A DNA stretch of 64,000 nt from Ignavibacteriaceae bacterium (GTDB lineage: Bacteria > Bacteroidota > Ignavibacteria > Ignavibacteriales > Ignavibacteriaceae), in NCBI GenBank assembly GCA_008933765.1, contig WBUK01000003.1:62001-126000 (forward strand), in the 5' to 3' direction. Of the stretch, positions 54,289 to 62,740 are shown in pieces (the first letter of the stretch is position 1; each line of letters begins with the position of its first letter). Made by a program: the position numbers and the translations under genes. The notes under the pieces were generated by a model. That model was given only the letters and a program-made list of their open reading frames with translations. It did not search any database and was not told where the DNA came from.

Positions 54289-55404
54289 ATGAAACACCTG
54301 TTAATTAAACCGATCACAGTACTCCCGTTGATTTTATCCGTCGGTTTCATTTTTTGGGGCTGCACAATCACGCTCGAACAGCAGGGTAACCAAAACGGTG
54401 CTGCGAACAATACAATCGAAATCACCAAGAAAGCGAATTATTCCCTGTATGAAACTCCGCCCGATTTTCAGGATGATTCACTGTTTAACTCAGTGATTTC
54501 TTCTTACTCCGGTGTATTCAAAGGTAAAACTTTTTTTCTTGACCCCGGGCACGGCGGAACCGACAGAAACAGCAAAAGCCCAAATGGATTAGTTACCGAG
54601 GCGGATATAAACCTAAGGGTTGCTTTGTACCTGCGGGATATGCTGAGAGCCGCCGGCGCTAATGTATTAATGTCAAGAGAAACCGACGCCACTGTTGAAC
54701 TTAAAAAACGACCCGAAATGGCTAACAAATCAAACGCCGGGTTTTTCATCTCTATTCATCATAATGCACCCGGAAAGCCAACCGACCGGTTTTCTAACTA
54801 CACTTCAACTTACTATCATGCTACTGAAGCTGACTATGAACACCACCCTTCTAACCGGGACATGGCTAAGTATGTGAACCGCGAACTTGCTTTCAACATC
54901 GGGCGACCCGCCGGGCTGGCATCTTTTGACGGAACAATCTCCGATTATCTGATATACCCCGGTGATGGATTCGCGGTGCTCAGGCTTATTAACATACCCG
55001 CTATTCTCGTGGAATGCTCATTTTTCACCAACCTGAATGAAGAAATCAGGCTTGCCGATTCGCTCTATAATAAACTTGAAGCATACGGTATTTTTAAAGG
55101 TTTAGGGAAATATTTCAAAGCCCCGATACCAACACTTCAACTTACAAAAAAAGAAATTACTAAAGGAAAAGTTACCGCCGTTATTAATGTTTCCTCGAAA
55201 CAACCGATCGAAAAGTATAATATTAAAGTGTTTGCTAATAAAACTCCACTTCCTGCGGATAAAATTGAGTTTGACAAAAATATTCTTACCATCGATCTTG
55301 GCGATGCCTACAAAAGAGAGACGGAAGTTAAAGTTATAGTAACCAACAACAGCGGCTTGAGCAACTTGCCGTTTATTTTTTACATTATTCCTGAAGCTAA
55401 CTAA
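54289..55404 (+). CDS. N-acetylmuramoyl-L-alanine amidase lipoprotein
   Basis: Cuts the amide bond between muramic acid and the stem peptide. The 371-residue protein has a lipoprotein signal peptide (about 1-26, ending FIFWGC) and an Amidase_3 catalytic domain (about 80-280) with zinc ligands in TFFLDPGHGGTDRNS, an acidic EADINLRVALYLRDML, FISIHHNAPG and the late ILVECSFFTN. A C-terminal beta domain (about 290-371) follows. It should act at the outer-membrane inner face or periplasm. It is followed by the SpmA/B gene 15 bp later. Confidence 0.9.
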   Translation: MKHLLIKPITVLPLILSVGFIFWGCTITLEQQGNQNGAANNTIEITKKANYSLYETPPDFQDDSLFNSVISSYSGVFKGKTFFLDPGHGGTDRNSKSPNGLVTEADINLRVALYLRDMLRAAGANVLMSRETDATVELKKRPEMANKSNAGFFISIHHNAPGKPTDRFSNYTSTYYHATEADYEHHPSNRDMAKYVNRELAFNIGRPAGLASFDGTISDYLIYPGDGFAVLRLINIPAILVECSFFTNLNEEIRLADSLYNKLEAYGIFKGLGKYFKAPIPTLQLTKKEITKGKVTAVINVSSKQPIEKYNIKVFANKTPLPADKIEFDKNILTIDLGDAYKRETEVKVIVTNNSGLSNLPFIFYIIPEAN

Positions 55405-55419
55405 AACCGGAGATATTGG

Positions 55420-57015
55420 ATGCTGAATTATATTTGGGCTGTTTTAATCTTTCTCGCCTTTCTCGCAGCACTTTTTTTTGACGCAAGCGACAGCTTTTCG
55501 GACAAATATCGTAACGGTGAGGCAATCGTTTTAACCGCAGAACGAGATTCTGCCGGCATGGCAACTATTGCACTCGACTCAAATTTGCTCTCTAAACATT
55601 TCGGCACTCAAATTTCCGAGGGATTAACCGTTGCTGTCCCTTTCGAGAGATTAGTAAAAGATAAAAAAGCCGGTGTTCTTTTTCAGGTTCCCTCAGGTGC
55701 CACGGGAATTATCGCAGATATTGCAAAGATATCGGGTAAAGATGATGACATTTCAGCCTCGATAACCCTTAAAAAAGCGTCTGAAAACAAGGCGGAAGTG
55801 TCGGTTAAAATGGAACCGGTTACTTTCAGAAAGATTAAAGACATCACCAACGCAGCGATTAGTTTTGCCGGAACAGCCGTTGAAATTGCACTCGGCTTAG
55901 TCGGCATTATGGCTATGTGGCTTGGCATAATGAAAATAGCAGAAGCTGCCGGGTTGATAAACTATATCGCCGCCGGCATGCGACCTATCACCCGAAGGCT
56001 TTTCCCCGATATTCCACATGACCACCCGGCTATCGGTTCGATGATAATGAACATTTCCGCCAATTTCCTCGGGCTTTCTAACGCTGCCACTCCTTTTGGT
56101 TTGAAGGCAATGGAAGACCTCGATAGCCTCAATAAAGAGAAAGGCACCGCAACAAACGCAATGTGTACTTTCTTAACCTTGAACACGGCGGGGATGACAC
56201 TGATTCCGGCTACTGCTATTGCAATCAGGGCAGCCGCAGGCAGCACTCAACCTGCAGTTATAATTGGCACCTCACTTTTTGCCTCAGCGTGCGCAACCAC
56301 TGCGGGGCTGATTGCGGTGAAAACTTTTGAGAAATTTTCTATGCACCGCTCCGAAGGGTTAAAATTTCTTGCAAATATTGCCAAAAAATCAATTTTTGTA
56401 CTGCCGGTACTTGGGTTGCTGGGCTGGCTGTTTTTCTCGGGAATTGTTGATCTGAATGCGCTTGGAATCAACACAGAAACTCTGAAAAGCGTGATTGACG
56501 GTTTTTCAGCGCTGGCGATTCCGGTTATTATCTTTTCTTTTGTGGCAATCGGGCTTTACAAAAAAGTTCATGTTTACGATGTTTTTATTGAAGGTGCAAA
56601 AGAGGGCTTCGGTGTTGCTTTGAGGATTATCCCCTATTTGGTTGCTATGTTAATGGCAATTGGCATTTTCAGAGCAAGTGGCGGGATGGATTTTTTGGTT
56701 TGGGTACTTTCGCCCGTTACAAATTTAGTGGGTATGCCCGCCGAAGCACTTCCGATGGCTCTTATGCGTCCCCTTTCGGGAAGTGGTTCTATTGCAATTA
56801 TGACTGAAATAATAAAAACACATGGGCCCGATTCACTGCTGGGGATAATGGTTTCCACTTTTTACGGCAGCACCGAAACAACTTTCTATGTGCTGGCAGT
56901 ATATTTTGGTGCAGTGAATATTAAACGAACAAGATATGCACTACCCGCCGGTTTAATAGCAGATACCACCGGTCTTCTGATGGCAGTGTTTATCGTTCGC
57001 TTGTTGTTCGGTTGA
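55420..57015 (+). CDS. Fused SpmA/SpmB nucleoside-recognition membrane protein
   Basis: A 531-residue integral membrane protein that joins spore maturation proteins A and B in one chain. An N-terminal span and an exported beta region (about 20-130) precede SpmA-like (IMNISANFLGLSNAATPFGLKAM, GTATNAMCTFLTLNTAG) and SpmB-like (LPMALMRPLSGSGSIAIMTE, MVSTFYGSTETTFYVLAVY) gate domains. The organism is not a spore former in this reading; the fused protein occurs in Bacteroidota and may transport a nucleoside-like or peptidoglycan-related solute. It is next to the amidase, which supports a cell-wall link. Confidence 0.88.
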   Translation: MLNYIWAVLIFLAFLAALFFDASDSFSDKYRNGEAIVLTAERDSAGMATIALDSNLLSKHFGTQISEGLTVAVPFERLVKDKKAGVLFQVPSGATGIIADIAKISGKDDDISASITLKKASENKAEVSVKMEPVTFRKIKDITNAAISFAGTAVEIALGLVGIMAMWLGIMKIAEAAGLINYIAAGMRPITRRLFPDIPHDHPAIGSMIMNISANFLGLSNAATPFGLKAMEDLDSLNKEKGTATNAMCTFLTLNTAGMTLIPATAIAIRAAAGSTQPAVIIGTSLFASACATTAGLIAVKTFEKFSMHRSEGLKFLANIAKKSIFVLPVLGLLGWLFFSGIVDLNALGINTETLKSVIDGFSALAIPVIIFSFVAIGLYKKVHVYDVFIEGAKEGFGVALRIIPYLVAMLMAIGIFRASGGMDFLVWVLSPVTNLVGMPAEALPMALMRPLSGSGSIAIMTEIIKTHGPDSLLGIMVSTFYGSTETTFYVLAVYFGAVNIKRTRYALPAGLIADTTGLLMAVFIVRLLFG

Positions 57016-57135
57016 TTGGTTTGGTTTTAATAATTTATTTTTAACAGTTTCGAATTGGTGGGAACTTTTAATTGTTGGGCACTTTACTCTGTTAAGAACA
57101 TTGCTTCTGTTGGGGGCGCTGCACCGGAGAGTGTA

Positions 57136-57257
57136 GAGTAACAAACGGCGCAACAAGGAGTAAAATGTGGCGCAACAAGTAGTAACATGCAAAACAAAAA
57201 GCAGTAACTTGTGACGACAGACAGGGAGTAACTTGCTGGCACAAGGGAGTAAAAAAG
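57136..57257. repeat. Degenerate 22-bp tandem repeat
   Basis: Five full units (22, 22, 22, 24 and 21 bp) and a partial sixth begin with GAGTAAC, GAGTAAA, TAGTAAC, CAGTAAC, GAGTAAC and GAGTAAA. The first two also share GGCGCAACAAG. The units touch, with no spacers. It occupies most of the convergent gap 57016-57333. Confidence 0.75.
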
Positions 57258-57280
57258 ACTAGAATTACACAGAAACAAAA

Positions 57281-57307
57281 AAGGCTCTTCTACAACAGAA
57301 GAGCCTT
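57281..57307. terminator. Bidirectional terminator
   Basis: AAGGCTCTTCT-ACAAC-AGAAGAGCCTT, an 11-bp stem with A and T runs on either side, between the converging SpmA/B and OmpA-type genes. Confidence 0.9.
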
Positions 57308-57333
57308 TTTTAATTTTATTAAATTACGAGTTC

Positions 57334-59109
57334 TTACTCAATAACTTTGAACTCAACTCTTCTGTTCAAAGCTCTGCCTTCTGCAGTTGCGTTATCTGCA
57401 ACAGGCATGCTTGCACCGTAGCCTTGAACGGTTAAACGGTCGGCAGAAACGCCCTTTCCGACCAAGTAGGTCTTAACAGCTTCCGCGCGTTTTTCAGAGA
57501 GAATTAAATTATTTGATTCGGAACCGACTGCATCAGTGTGCCCGCCGATTTCAACTTTAACATCCGTGTTAGAAAGAAGAACTTGTGCCGCATGATTCAG
57601 AACAGGGTAAGACTCAGGTCTCAAACGGGCTGAATTAAAGTCAAAGTTAACGCCGTAAAGCACCCAGCTTTGGTTCGGGTTCTTACCTGAATTTTTGTTA
57701 ATAAGGTCCTCAATTCTGTTGTAGTCAACCGGCTCGGTTTGATATTTCTGAACAATTTTTTCAACAATCTGTTCAATCTTATCATAATCAACAGGTTCGT
57801 ACTGAACTTCTTTCTCTTTGCCTTTATCCTTATCTTTATCTACAACATCATCTTTCTTAGCCATACCGTCGTAAACCGGTAATCCTTCAGCTTTATCACC
57901 TCTATCGAGGTATAAGTTCAAGCCCAAAGAAAAAGTCATATAGCTGTCGTAGGGGCCACCCAAGAACCCACCGATAGGTGAACTCATATCAATGTGCCCG
58001 TCTAAGCGATCGCTGGCAACGGTCAGGTACGCAACTTCAGTGTTAATCTCCCAGCTTTCGCTGAAAAGCTTCCAATCCGCACCCAATAAAAGGTTCAACC
58101 CATAGTCAAGATACCATTCACCATCTTTCATAGAAGTAGAAGAAGGTTTATTAACGGCATAACCAACAACTGAACCACCCATACCAATATAGGGTGTTAC
58201 GGGCTCATAAGGAAGGAATTTGTAAAGAATATCCAACTGACCATTCGCTAAATCAGTGCTTTGCCCGTTGGCTGATCCTTGAATGTGGGCATAGAAAGGT
58301 TTAATTCTGAACGAAACATATTCGTTGAATTTTTTAGTCAGGTGAAGGTAGCCACCATAACTAAACTCTTTCCCCAGCACTTCAGTTCCCACATACCTTG
58401 GGTACAGAAAACCAAAACCCCATTGCCAGCTGTTGGCATAAACCGGGTATCTCTCGATAATAGGCAACAGTTTTTCTTTAGGGTTAGCGCCCGGGTAATA
58501 TTTGCTGGTAGGCCCAAAATTGAAATTATAATTTAAGCCGAGTGTAAAGTCCATATAAGAGTCATATTGACCGCCAAGCATTCCGCCAATCGCACCGTTT
58601 TTACCGTCTAAACGGTCGTTTGCAACGGAATGATAGCCAAATTCTGCATTCAGATCCCAATTTTTACCCAAAAGGTTCTTGAAAGTAACACCCAAACCTA
58701 AGTCAGCACTATAGTCGAGAATCATTTCTTCCTTCCCGCTTTGTGGCTTTATCATATTTTGAGCGAACCCGGAAAAGCCAAAAGAAAGATATGGCGTAAC
58801 TGAGTAATTTGGCACAAAATAGTAGTTCAGCCCTAATCCTGCGCCAAACAGGTCTGTTTTACTATCTTTTGCCTGCGGTATTAAATGTGTATAAAAAGGT
58901 TTAACTCTAAACCCGACATGTTCTGACATATCGAATTCAATATTCAGATAGCCACCATAGTTAAATTCTTCACCACCGGCATCTGTGCCGAGTAGCCGCG
59001 GATACAAACCTCCAAACCCAAATTTCCATTGGTCCATATAGACCTGTGCATCTGCTTTCAACGAAAGCAAAGTAAACGCTAAAGCAATTAACACAGATAT
59101 TCGTTTCAT
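57334..59109 (-). CDS. OmpA-family protein with duplicated barrel domain
   Basis: A 591-residue outer-membrane protein. The start is ATG 59107-59109 (MKRISVLIALAFTLLSLKAD, a signal peptide); the longer frame from 59247 adds 46 residues before a signal peptide and overlaps the promoter. The N-terminal part holds two tandem barrel domains: WKFGFGGLYPRLLGTD through NYGGYLNIE and WQWGFGFLYPRYVGTE through SYGGYLHL, each with a DRLDG...GG.YDSYM.F.LGLN end. A charged linker and PVDYDKIEQIVEKIV / PVDYNRIEDLINKN repeats (about 430-480) lead to a C-terminal OmpA peptidoglycan-binding domain (VEIGGHTDAVGS, NLILSEKRAEAV, GYGASMPVADN, LNRRVEFKV). It would tether the outer membrane to the wall. Confidence 0.92.
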   Translation of the reverse strand: MKRISVLIALAFTLLSLKADAQVYMDQWKFGFGGLYPRLLGTDAGGEEFNYGGYLNIEFDMSEHVGFRVKPFYTHLIPQAKDSKTDLFGAGLGLNYYFVPNYSVTPYLSFGFSGFAQNMIKPQSGKEEMILDYSADLGLGVTFKNLLGKNWDLNAEFGYHSVANDRLDGKNGAIGGMLGGQYDSYMDFTLGLNYNFNFGPTSKYYPGANPKEKLLPIIERYPVYANSWQWGFGFLYPRYVGTEVLGKEFSYGGYLHLTKKFNEYVSFRIKPFYAHIQGSANGQSTDLANGQLDILYKFLPYEPVTPYIGMGGSVVGYAVNKPSSTSMKDGEWYLDYGLNLLLGADWKLFSESWEINTEVAYLTVASDRLDGHIDMSSPIGGFLGGPYDSYMTFSLGLNLYLDRGDKAEGLPVYDGMAKKDDVVDKDKDKGKEKEVQYEPVDYDKIEQIVEKIVQKYQTEPVDYNRIEDLINKNSGKNPNQSWVLYGVNFDFNSARLRPESYPVLNHAAQVLLSNTDVKVEIGGHTDAVGSESNNLILSEKRAEAVKTYLVGKGVSADRLTVQGYGASMPVADNATAEGRALNRRVEFKVIE

Positions 59110-59142
59110 GTGCGAGTTTCCTAATTTTCTGAATGCATACCG

Positions 59143-59173
59143 CAAATTTAATAAATTTCCAAACAGACACAAA
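59143..59173 (-). promoter_or_regulatory. Bacteroidota-type promoter of the OmpA gene
   Basis: On the minus strand TTTG (59170-59173) is followed by exactly 19 bases and TAAATTTG (59143-59150). Both words match the Bacteroidota consensus TTTG-N19-TAnnTTTG completely. The start site would be near 59136, 27 bases before the ATG. Confidence 0.8.
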
Positions 59174-59326
59174 GAAATTTTGTGATTTTGAAAACATTTT
59201 GTAAAATTTTTTTTGTGTAACTTCTTGACGAACTGTAAGTTACACAATTCACTTAACTTTTTAATCTAAATAAGCCATTCTAACACATTTGAATTCGAAA
59301 AATTTTTACATATATTTTTTTTTGGT

Positions 59327-59334
59327 TATATTTG
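59327..59334 (+). promoter_or_regulatory. Predicted -7 element of the tRNA-Pro gene
   Basis: TATATTTG matches TAnnTTTG; TTTT stands at the -33 position with a 19-base spacing. Transcription would start near 59341, six bases before the tRNA. yajQ may be read from the same promoter. Confidence 0.6.
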
Positions 59335-59346
59335 CAGTCTGAATTT

Positions 59347-59421
59347 CGGGGTGTAGCGCAGCCCGGTTAGCGCGCTTCGTTCGGGACGAAGAGGTCGAGA
59401 GTTCAAATCCCTCCACCCCGA
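59347..59421 (+). tRNA. tRNA-Pro, anticodon CGG
   Basis: A 75-base cloverleaf: acceptor CGGGGTG / CACCCCG with discriminator A, D arm GCGC...GCGC, anticodon stem CTTCG / CGAAG around loop TTCGGGA (anticodon CGG, reading CCG), and T arm with loop TTCAAAT. The T stem has one A-C mismatch (GAGAG / CCCTC). The 3' CCA is not encoded. Confidence 0.95.
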
Positions 59422-59447
59422 CTAACCAAAACAAGAATAGTAATATA

Positions 59448-59945
59448 ATGGCATCAAATCATTCTTTTGATATTGTATCTGAGGTTGATTTTCAGGAGGT
59501 GGATAACGCAGTTAATCAGGCTCTTAAAGAAATCATCCAACGATACGATCTTAAAGATTCTCGCACTACTATTGAACTTTCTAAAAAAGATAAAAGCCTC
59601 TCTATCCATACAAAAGACGACTATGCACTCAAGCAAAGTATTGATATTTTGCAGACTAAGTTCATCAGACGCGGGCTTTCTATTAAAGTTTTGAAATTAA
59701 ACGAAGCCGAACCCGCCGCCGGTGGCACACTCAGAATGAAGATTGACCTCAGAAGTGGCATTTCCAAAGATGACGCCAGAGAAATCACGAAACTGATTAA
59801 AGACTCGAAATTGAAGGTTAATGCACAAATTCAGGATGAACAAGTGCGTGTTTCAGGCTCGAAGATTGACGATCTTCAAAAAATTCAGCAGTTAGTGAAA
59901 GAAAGAGATTTCCCATTCCCTGTTCAGTTTGTGAATTATAAGTAA
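59448..59945 (+). CDS. yajQ: YajQ-family nucleotide-binding protein
   Basis: A 165-residue cytoplasmic protein with the family N-terminus (MASNHSFDIVSEVDFQEVDN) and two ferredoxin-like alpha/beta halves; the end LQKIQQLVKERDFPFPVQFVNYK is also conserved. Members bind cyclic-di-GMP or RNA in other bacteria and affect virulence and biofilm; the ligand here is not known. It lies 27 bp after the tRNA-Pro gene and converges with lptD. Confidence 0.95.
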   Translation: MASNHSFDIVSEVDFQEVDNAVNQALKEIIQRYDLKDSRTTIELSKKDKSLSIHTKDDYALKQSIDILQTKFIRRGLSIKVLKLNEAEPAAGGTLRMKIDLRSGISKDDAREITKLIKDSKLKVNAQIQDEQVRVSGSKIDDLQKIQQLVKERDFPFPVQFVNYK

Positions 59946-59995
59946 TTGCCCTGAATAGTTCAACAACCAAACTACTCCACAAGAAAGATTCTGAC

Positions 59996-62731
59996 TTATC
60001 TCCTTCCACTGAAGAAACTGTCTGACTTCTCAACTTTCAGATCCTGCAGTTGCGGTGCTTTAACCTTAATTTCAAACCGGTAGCCGGTGTAAGTGCCTAT
60101 TGGGTTCCAGACAAAATTCATCACCCAACAATGAAGATCGCGGCTGATAACCACCTGAGGAGCCGCAAAATCTTTCTTTTCAAAATCGTAGCTGCCGCTT
60201 AACGAAAATTTCCACGATTTGGTGAGATTAAAATTCAGATCGGCGCGAAGTGTCGTATATTTTAATACTTGAATGGGGGTGGCTCTGTTCTCGTTATAAT
60301 TAAACGATAAATTAAGTGACCAGGGAATTGAAAAGTCAGGGTCAACATCAGCATAAAGCCCCTGGAAATTTCGGTCTCTGTACACAACTTTTCTGTCAAA
60401 TTGCGTAGTATCCCTTTCGCCGGATTGGTTTGTTTTATCCGCTGCGAGCGTTACTGTTGCAGAAAAATTGAAGTTCCTCATTCTTAAGAATCCCTCACCC
60501 TCGTTAACCAACAGTTTATTCAACTCTCTGCCGTTGTTATCCCAAACATAAGGGCTGAAAACAGCAGACCCCGAAACACTTAAAAAATCGAGCACCTGGG
60601 TTCTGTAGTCAAGGAACAAATTCGAGAGCCTCAACGAATCCGCTGCGAAATTGTAAGAAATGCCGGCATTCAGGTTCAACAGCTGAATTTTCTTCTCTTT
60701 TGCGGTGGTATCGTTTCTGTCGGGCAGCGTTTTGATTTCAAAAATATTAGATAATCCCAACCTCATATTCTGCTGTTCACCCATTGGAGCCCCGCCGAAA
60801 ATTTCCCTCTCAAACTTATTATATTTTATATTTCTGCCGGAAGCATCGATATAAGAACCGAAATACCCCCACCCACTTTCGGAAAAATCGGGCTGATAAT
60901 CGTAACTTAAAGTGGGTATCAGCGTATGCCTCATCGAGGCAATTCCAAGAGTGTTAATGGGAAAAATCCCGTAAAGTTTTGTTGTTGCAGTTACGCCAAC
61001 CCTAAAAGTTCTCACAAAACCCAATTGATCAATATCGTTGGTTACGATCGAATCGCGCAGAGCATTTGCCGCATTAATCGAATAATTATAGGCACCGTAC
61101 ATATCCGCCCCGGTTCCGCTTGGCAGATAAATGGATGTTCTTTCAATCTGTTTTGTGTACCAAAGTTCCTGATAGTTGATGTTCGGTGCAATGCTTATAT
61201 AACCGATTTTTGGAGAAAGTGAAATGGTGATATTATGTCTGATTCCGCCCCGGATATCAAGAAGACCATCAGTAGTCTTTCTGTTGTTCTGAAGTTGCCC
61301 CGAGTAACTGATCCCTAATTTTTCGTACCACGCCTCATCTGTTTTTATCTCGTCACTTCTGAAAGGATAAAAAACAGATTTAGTGAAAGAAACAGTCGGC
61401 AATATTTCGTTAATATTTCCGCTTTGAAGTTCCTGCTCACGGGTGTAACCTGCGCTGAGGCTGGCACCCCAGTTTTCAATATTTTGAAAATATGAGATAT
61501 TCGAATAGATATTATCCCGCAGGAGATCGTTATAGTTAGTGCTGTTCTGTTTTATATAATCACTTGAAAGAAACTCAATGTTTGCGTCAAGCCTCGAGTC
61601 GGGTGTTAACGGATGATTGTGCACCCACCTGATCCTCCAGTTTTTTTCGTCAATTCTTCCCGGATCAGTAAGTTCACCCTGATTGAGGTTTGAGTAACCC
61701 GCTTCTAAGTATCCGGTAAAATCATATCTTTTTACATAACGGAAATTACCATTCAACCCAAAACCGCCGCGTGTATAATAGTCACCCGTTAGTGTCAAAT
61801 CCATATAATCATTAATTGCCCAATAGTAACCAAATCGTGAAAGGTAGCGCCCGTAGTTTCCTCTGCTGCCAAATGCGGGTGTAAGCAGCCCTGAGCGCCT
61901 TCCTTTTTGCAACGGAATAACCGCAAACGGCAACGGTACGGGGAAAGGTACGCCGCCGAAAGTAAGCCATATCCACTTCCCTATTAACTGCTCGTCAGGA
62001 ATTACTTTCATTTCCATACATTGAAAGCCATAGTGAGGGTGCGGAAGTTCACATGTGGTGTAGAACCCTCCCTCAACAAAGTAGTTTTTTTCGTCAAGTT
62101 TTTTAATTTTCACCCCCGAATAAGAGGCATCCGGATTTTGTGTTGAGGCGTAACTTATGTGCCCCCTCTTGGTTTTGAAGTTATACTTCATCACCTCCCC
62201 TACATATTTTTCCGACCCATCAATCAGTTCAGGTTTCTGTTTGGTGATGGTAAAGCCGGAACTATCCACTGTTGTTCCAAAAGCATGCACATCGGATGAC
62301 TCGAAAAATACGATAATTTTACCGCTTTTTAACTCTGTCGTTTTATATTTTATTACACCCTGGTTATATATTTCCATCCTTTTCAACTTCGTAAAAAAGA
62401 GAATAGAATCGGTAGCTGAAGAGTAAACAAGCGTGTCAATATCACTTTTTCTGACAGTATCTTTTTTTACCAATGAATCGCCCGTTATGGAAAGTGAGTC
62501 ATTTAATTCCGGAATTGAATCGGCTACAACGGGGATTGAATCGGCAGAACTTTGAAAATTATCTTTTGTCGAAAACGCCTCAGCAGCATTCAACAAACCA
62601 TTTGAAGAGATACGCGACTTACCGGGTAAAAAAGTACCGGTGCCGTATGAAAATACAGGTGGTGCTCCAAAAACTTCAAGAGGGAGTAAAAGGTGGAAAA
62701 ATAAAGCAAATAACGGGAAAAGTTGCCGCAT
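59996..62731 (-). CDS. lptD: LPS-assembly protein LptD, Bacteroidota type
   Basis: Outer-membrane barrel that inserts lipopolysaccharide. The 911-residue protein has a signal peptide, an N-terminal OstA-like beta-jellyroll (about 95-280; MEIYNQGVIKYKTTELKSGK and ISYASTQNPDASYSG), then the family's FYTTCELPHPHYGFQCMEM with two cysteines, and the barrel domain starting with GYYWAINDYMDLTLTGDYYT. The end is rich in aromatic strands. It follows the Gfo/Idh/MocA gene by 9 bp in the same direction. Confidence 0.92.
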   Translation of the reverse strand: MRQLFPLFALFFHLLLPLEVFGAPPVFSYGTGTFLPGKSRISSNGLLNAAEAFSTKDNFQSSADSIPVVADSIPELNDSLSITGDSLVKKDTVRKSDIDTLVYSSATDSILFFTKLKRMEIYNQGVIKYKTTELKSGKIIVFFESSDVHAFGTTVDSSGFTITKQKPELIDGSEKYVGEVMKYNFKTKRGHISYASTQNPDASYSGVKIKKLDEKNYFVEGGFYTTCELPHPHYGFQCMEMKVIPDEQLIGKWIWLTFGGVPFPVPLPFAVIPLQKGRRSGLLTPAFGSRGNYGRYLSRFGYYWAINDYMDLTLTGDYYTRGGFGLNGNFRYVKRYDFTGYLEAGYSNLNQGELTDPGRIDEKNWRIRWVHNHPLTPDSRLDANIEFLSSDYIKQNSTNYNDLLRDNIYSNISYFQNIENWGASLSAGYTREQELQSGNINEILPTVSFTKSVFYPFRSDEIKTDEAWYEKLGISYSGQLQNNRKTTDGLLDIRGGIRHNITISLSPKIGYISIAPNINYQELWYTKQIERTSIYLPSGTGADMYGAYNYSINAANALRDSIVTNDIDQLGFVRTFRVGVTATTKLYGIFPINTLGIASMRHTLIPTLSYDYQPDFSESGWGYFGSYIDASGRNIKYNKFEREIFGGAPMGEQQNMRLGLSNIFEIKTLPDRNDTTAKEKKIQLLNLNAGISYNFAADSLRLSNLFLDYRTQVLDFLSVSGSAVFSPYVWDNNGRELNKLLVNEGEGFLRMRNFNFSATVTLAADKTNQSGERDTTQFDRKVVYRDRNFQGLYADVDPDFSIPWSLNLSFNYNENRATPIQVLKYTTLRADLNFNLTKSWKFSLSGSYDFEKKDFAAPQVVISRDLHCWVMNFVWNPIGTYTGYRFEIKVKAPQLQDLKVEKSDSFFSGRR

Positions 62732-62740
62732 TACAGCTTT

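Noticed and set aside
57136-57257. CRISPR array
   Set aside because: The 22-bp units are contiguous, without unique spacers, and diverge from each other.
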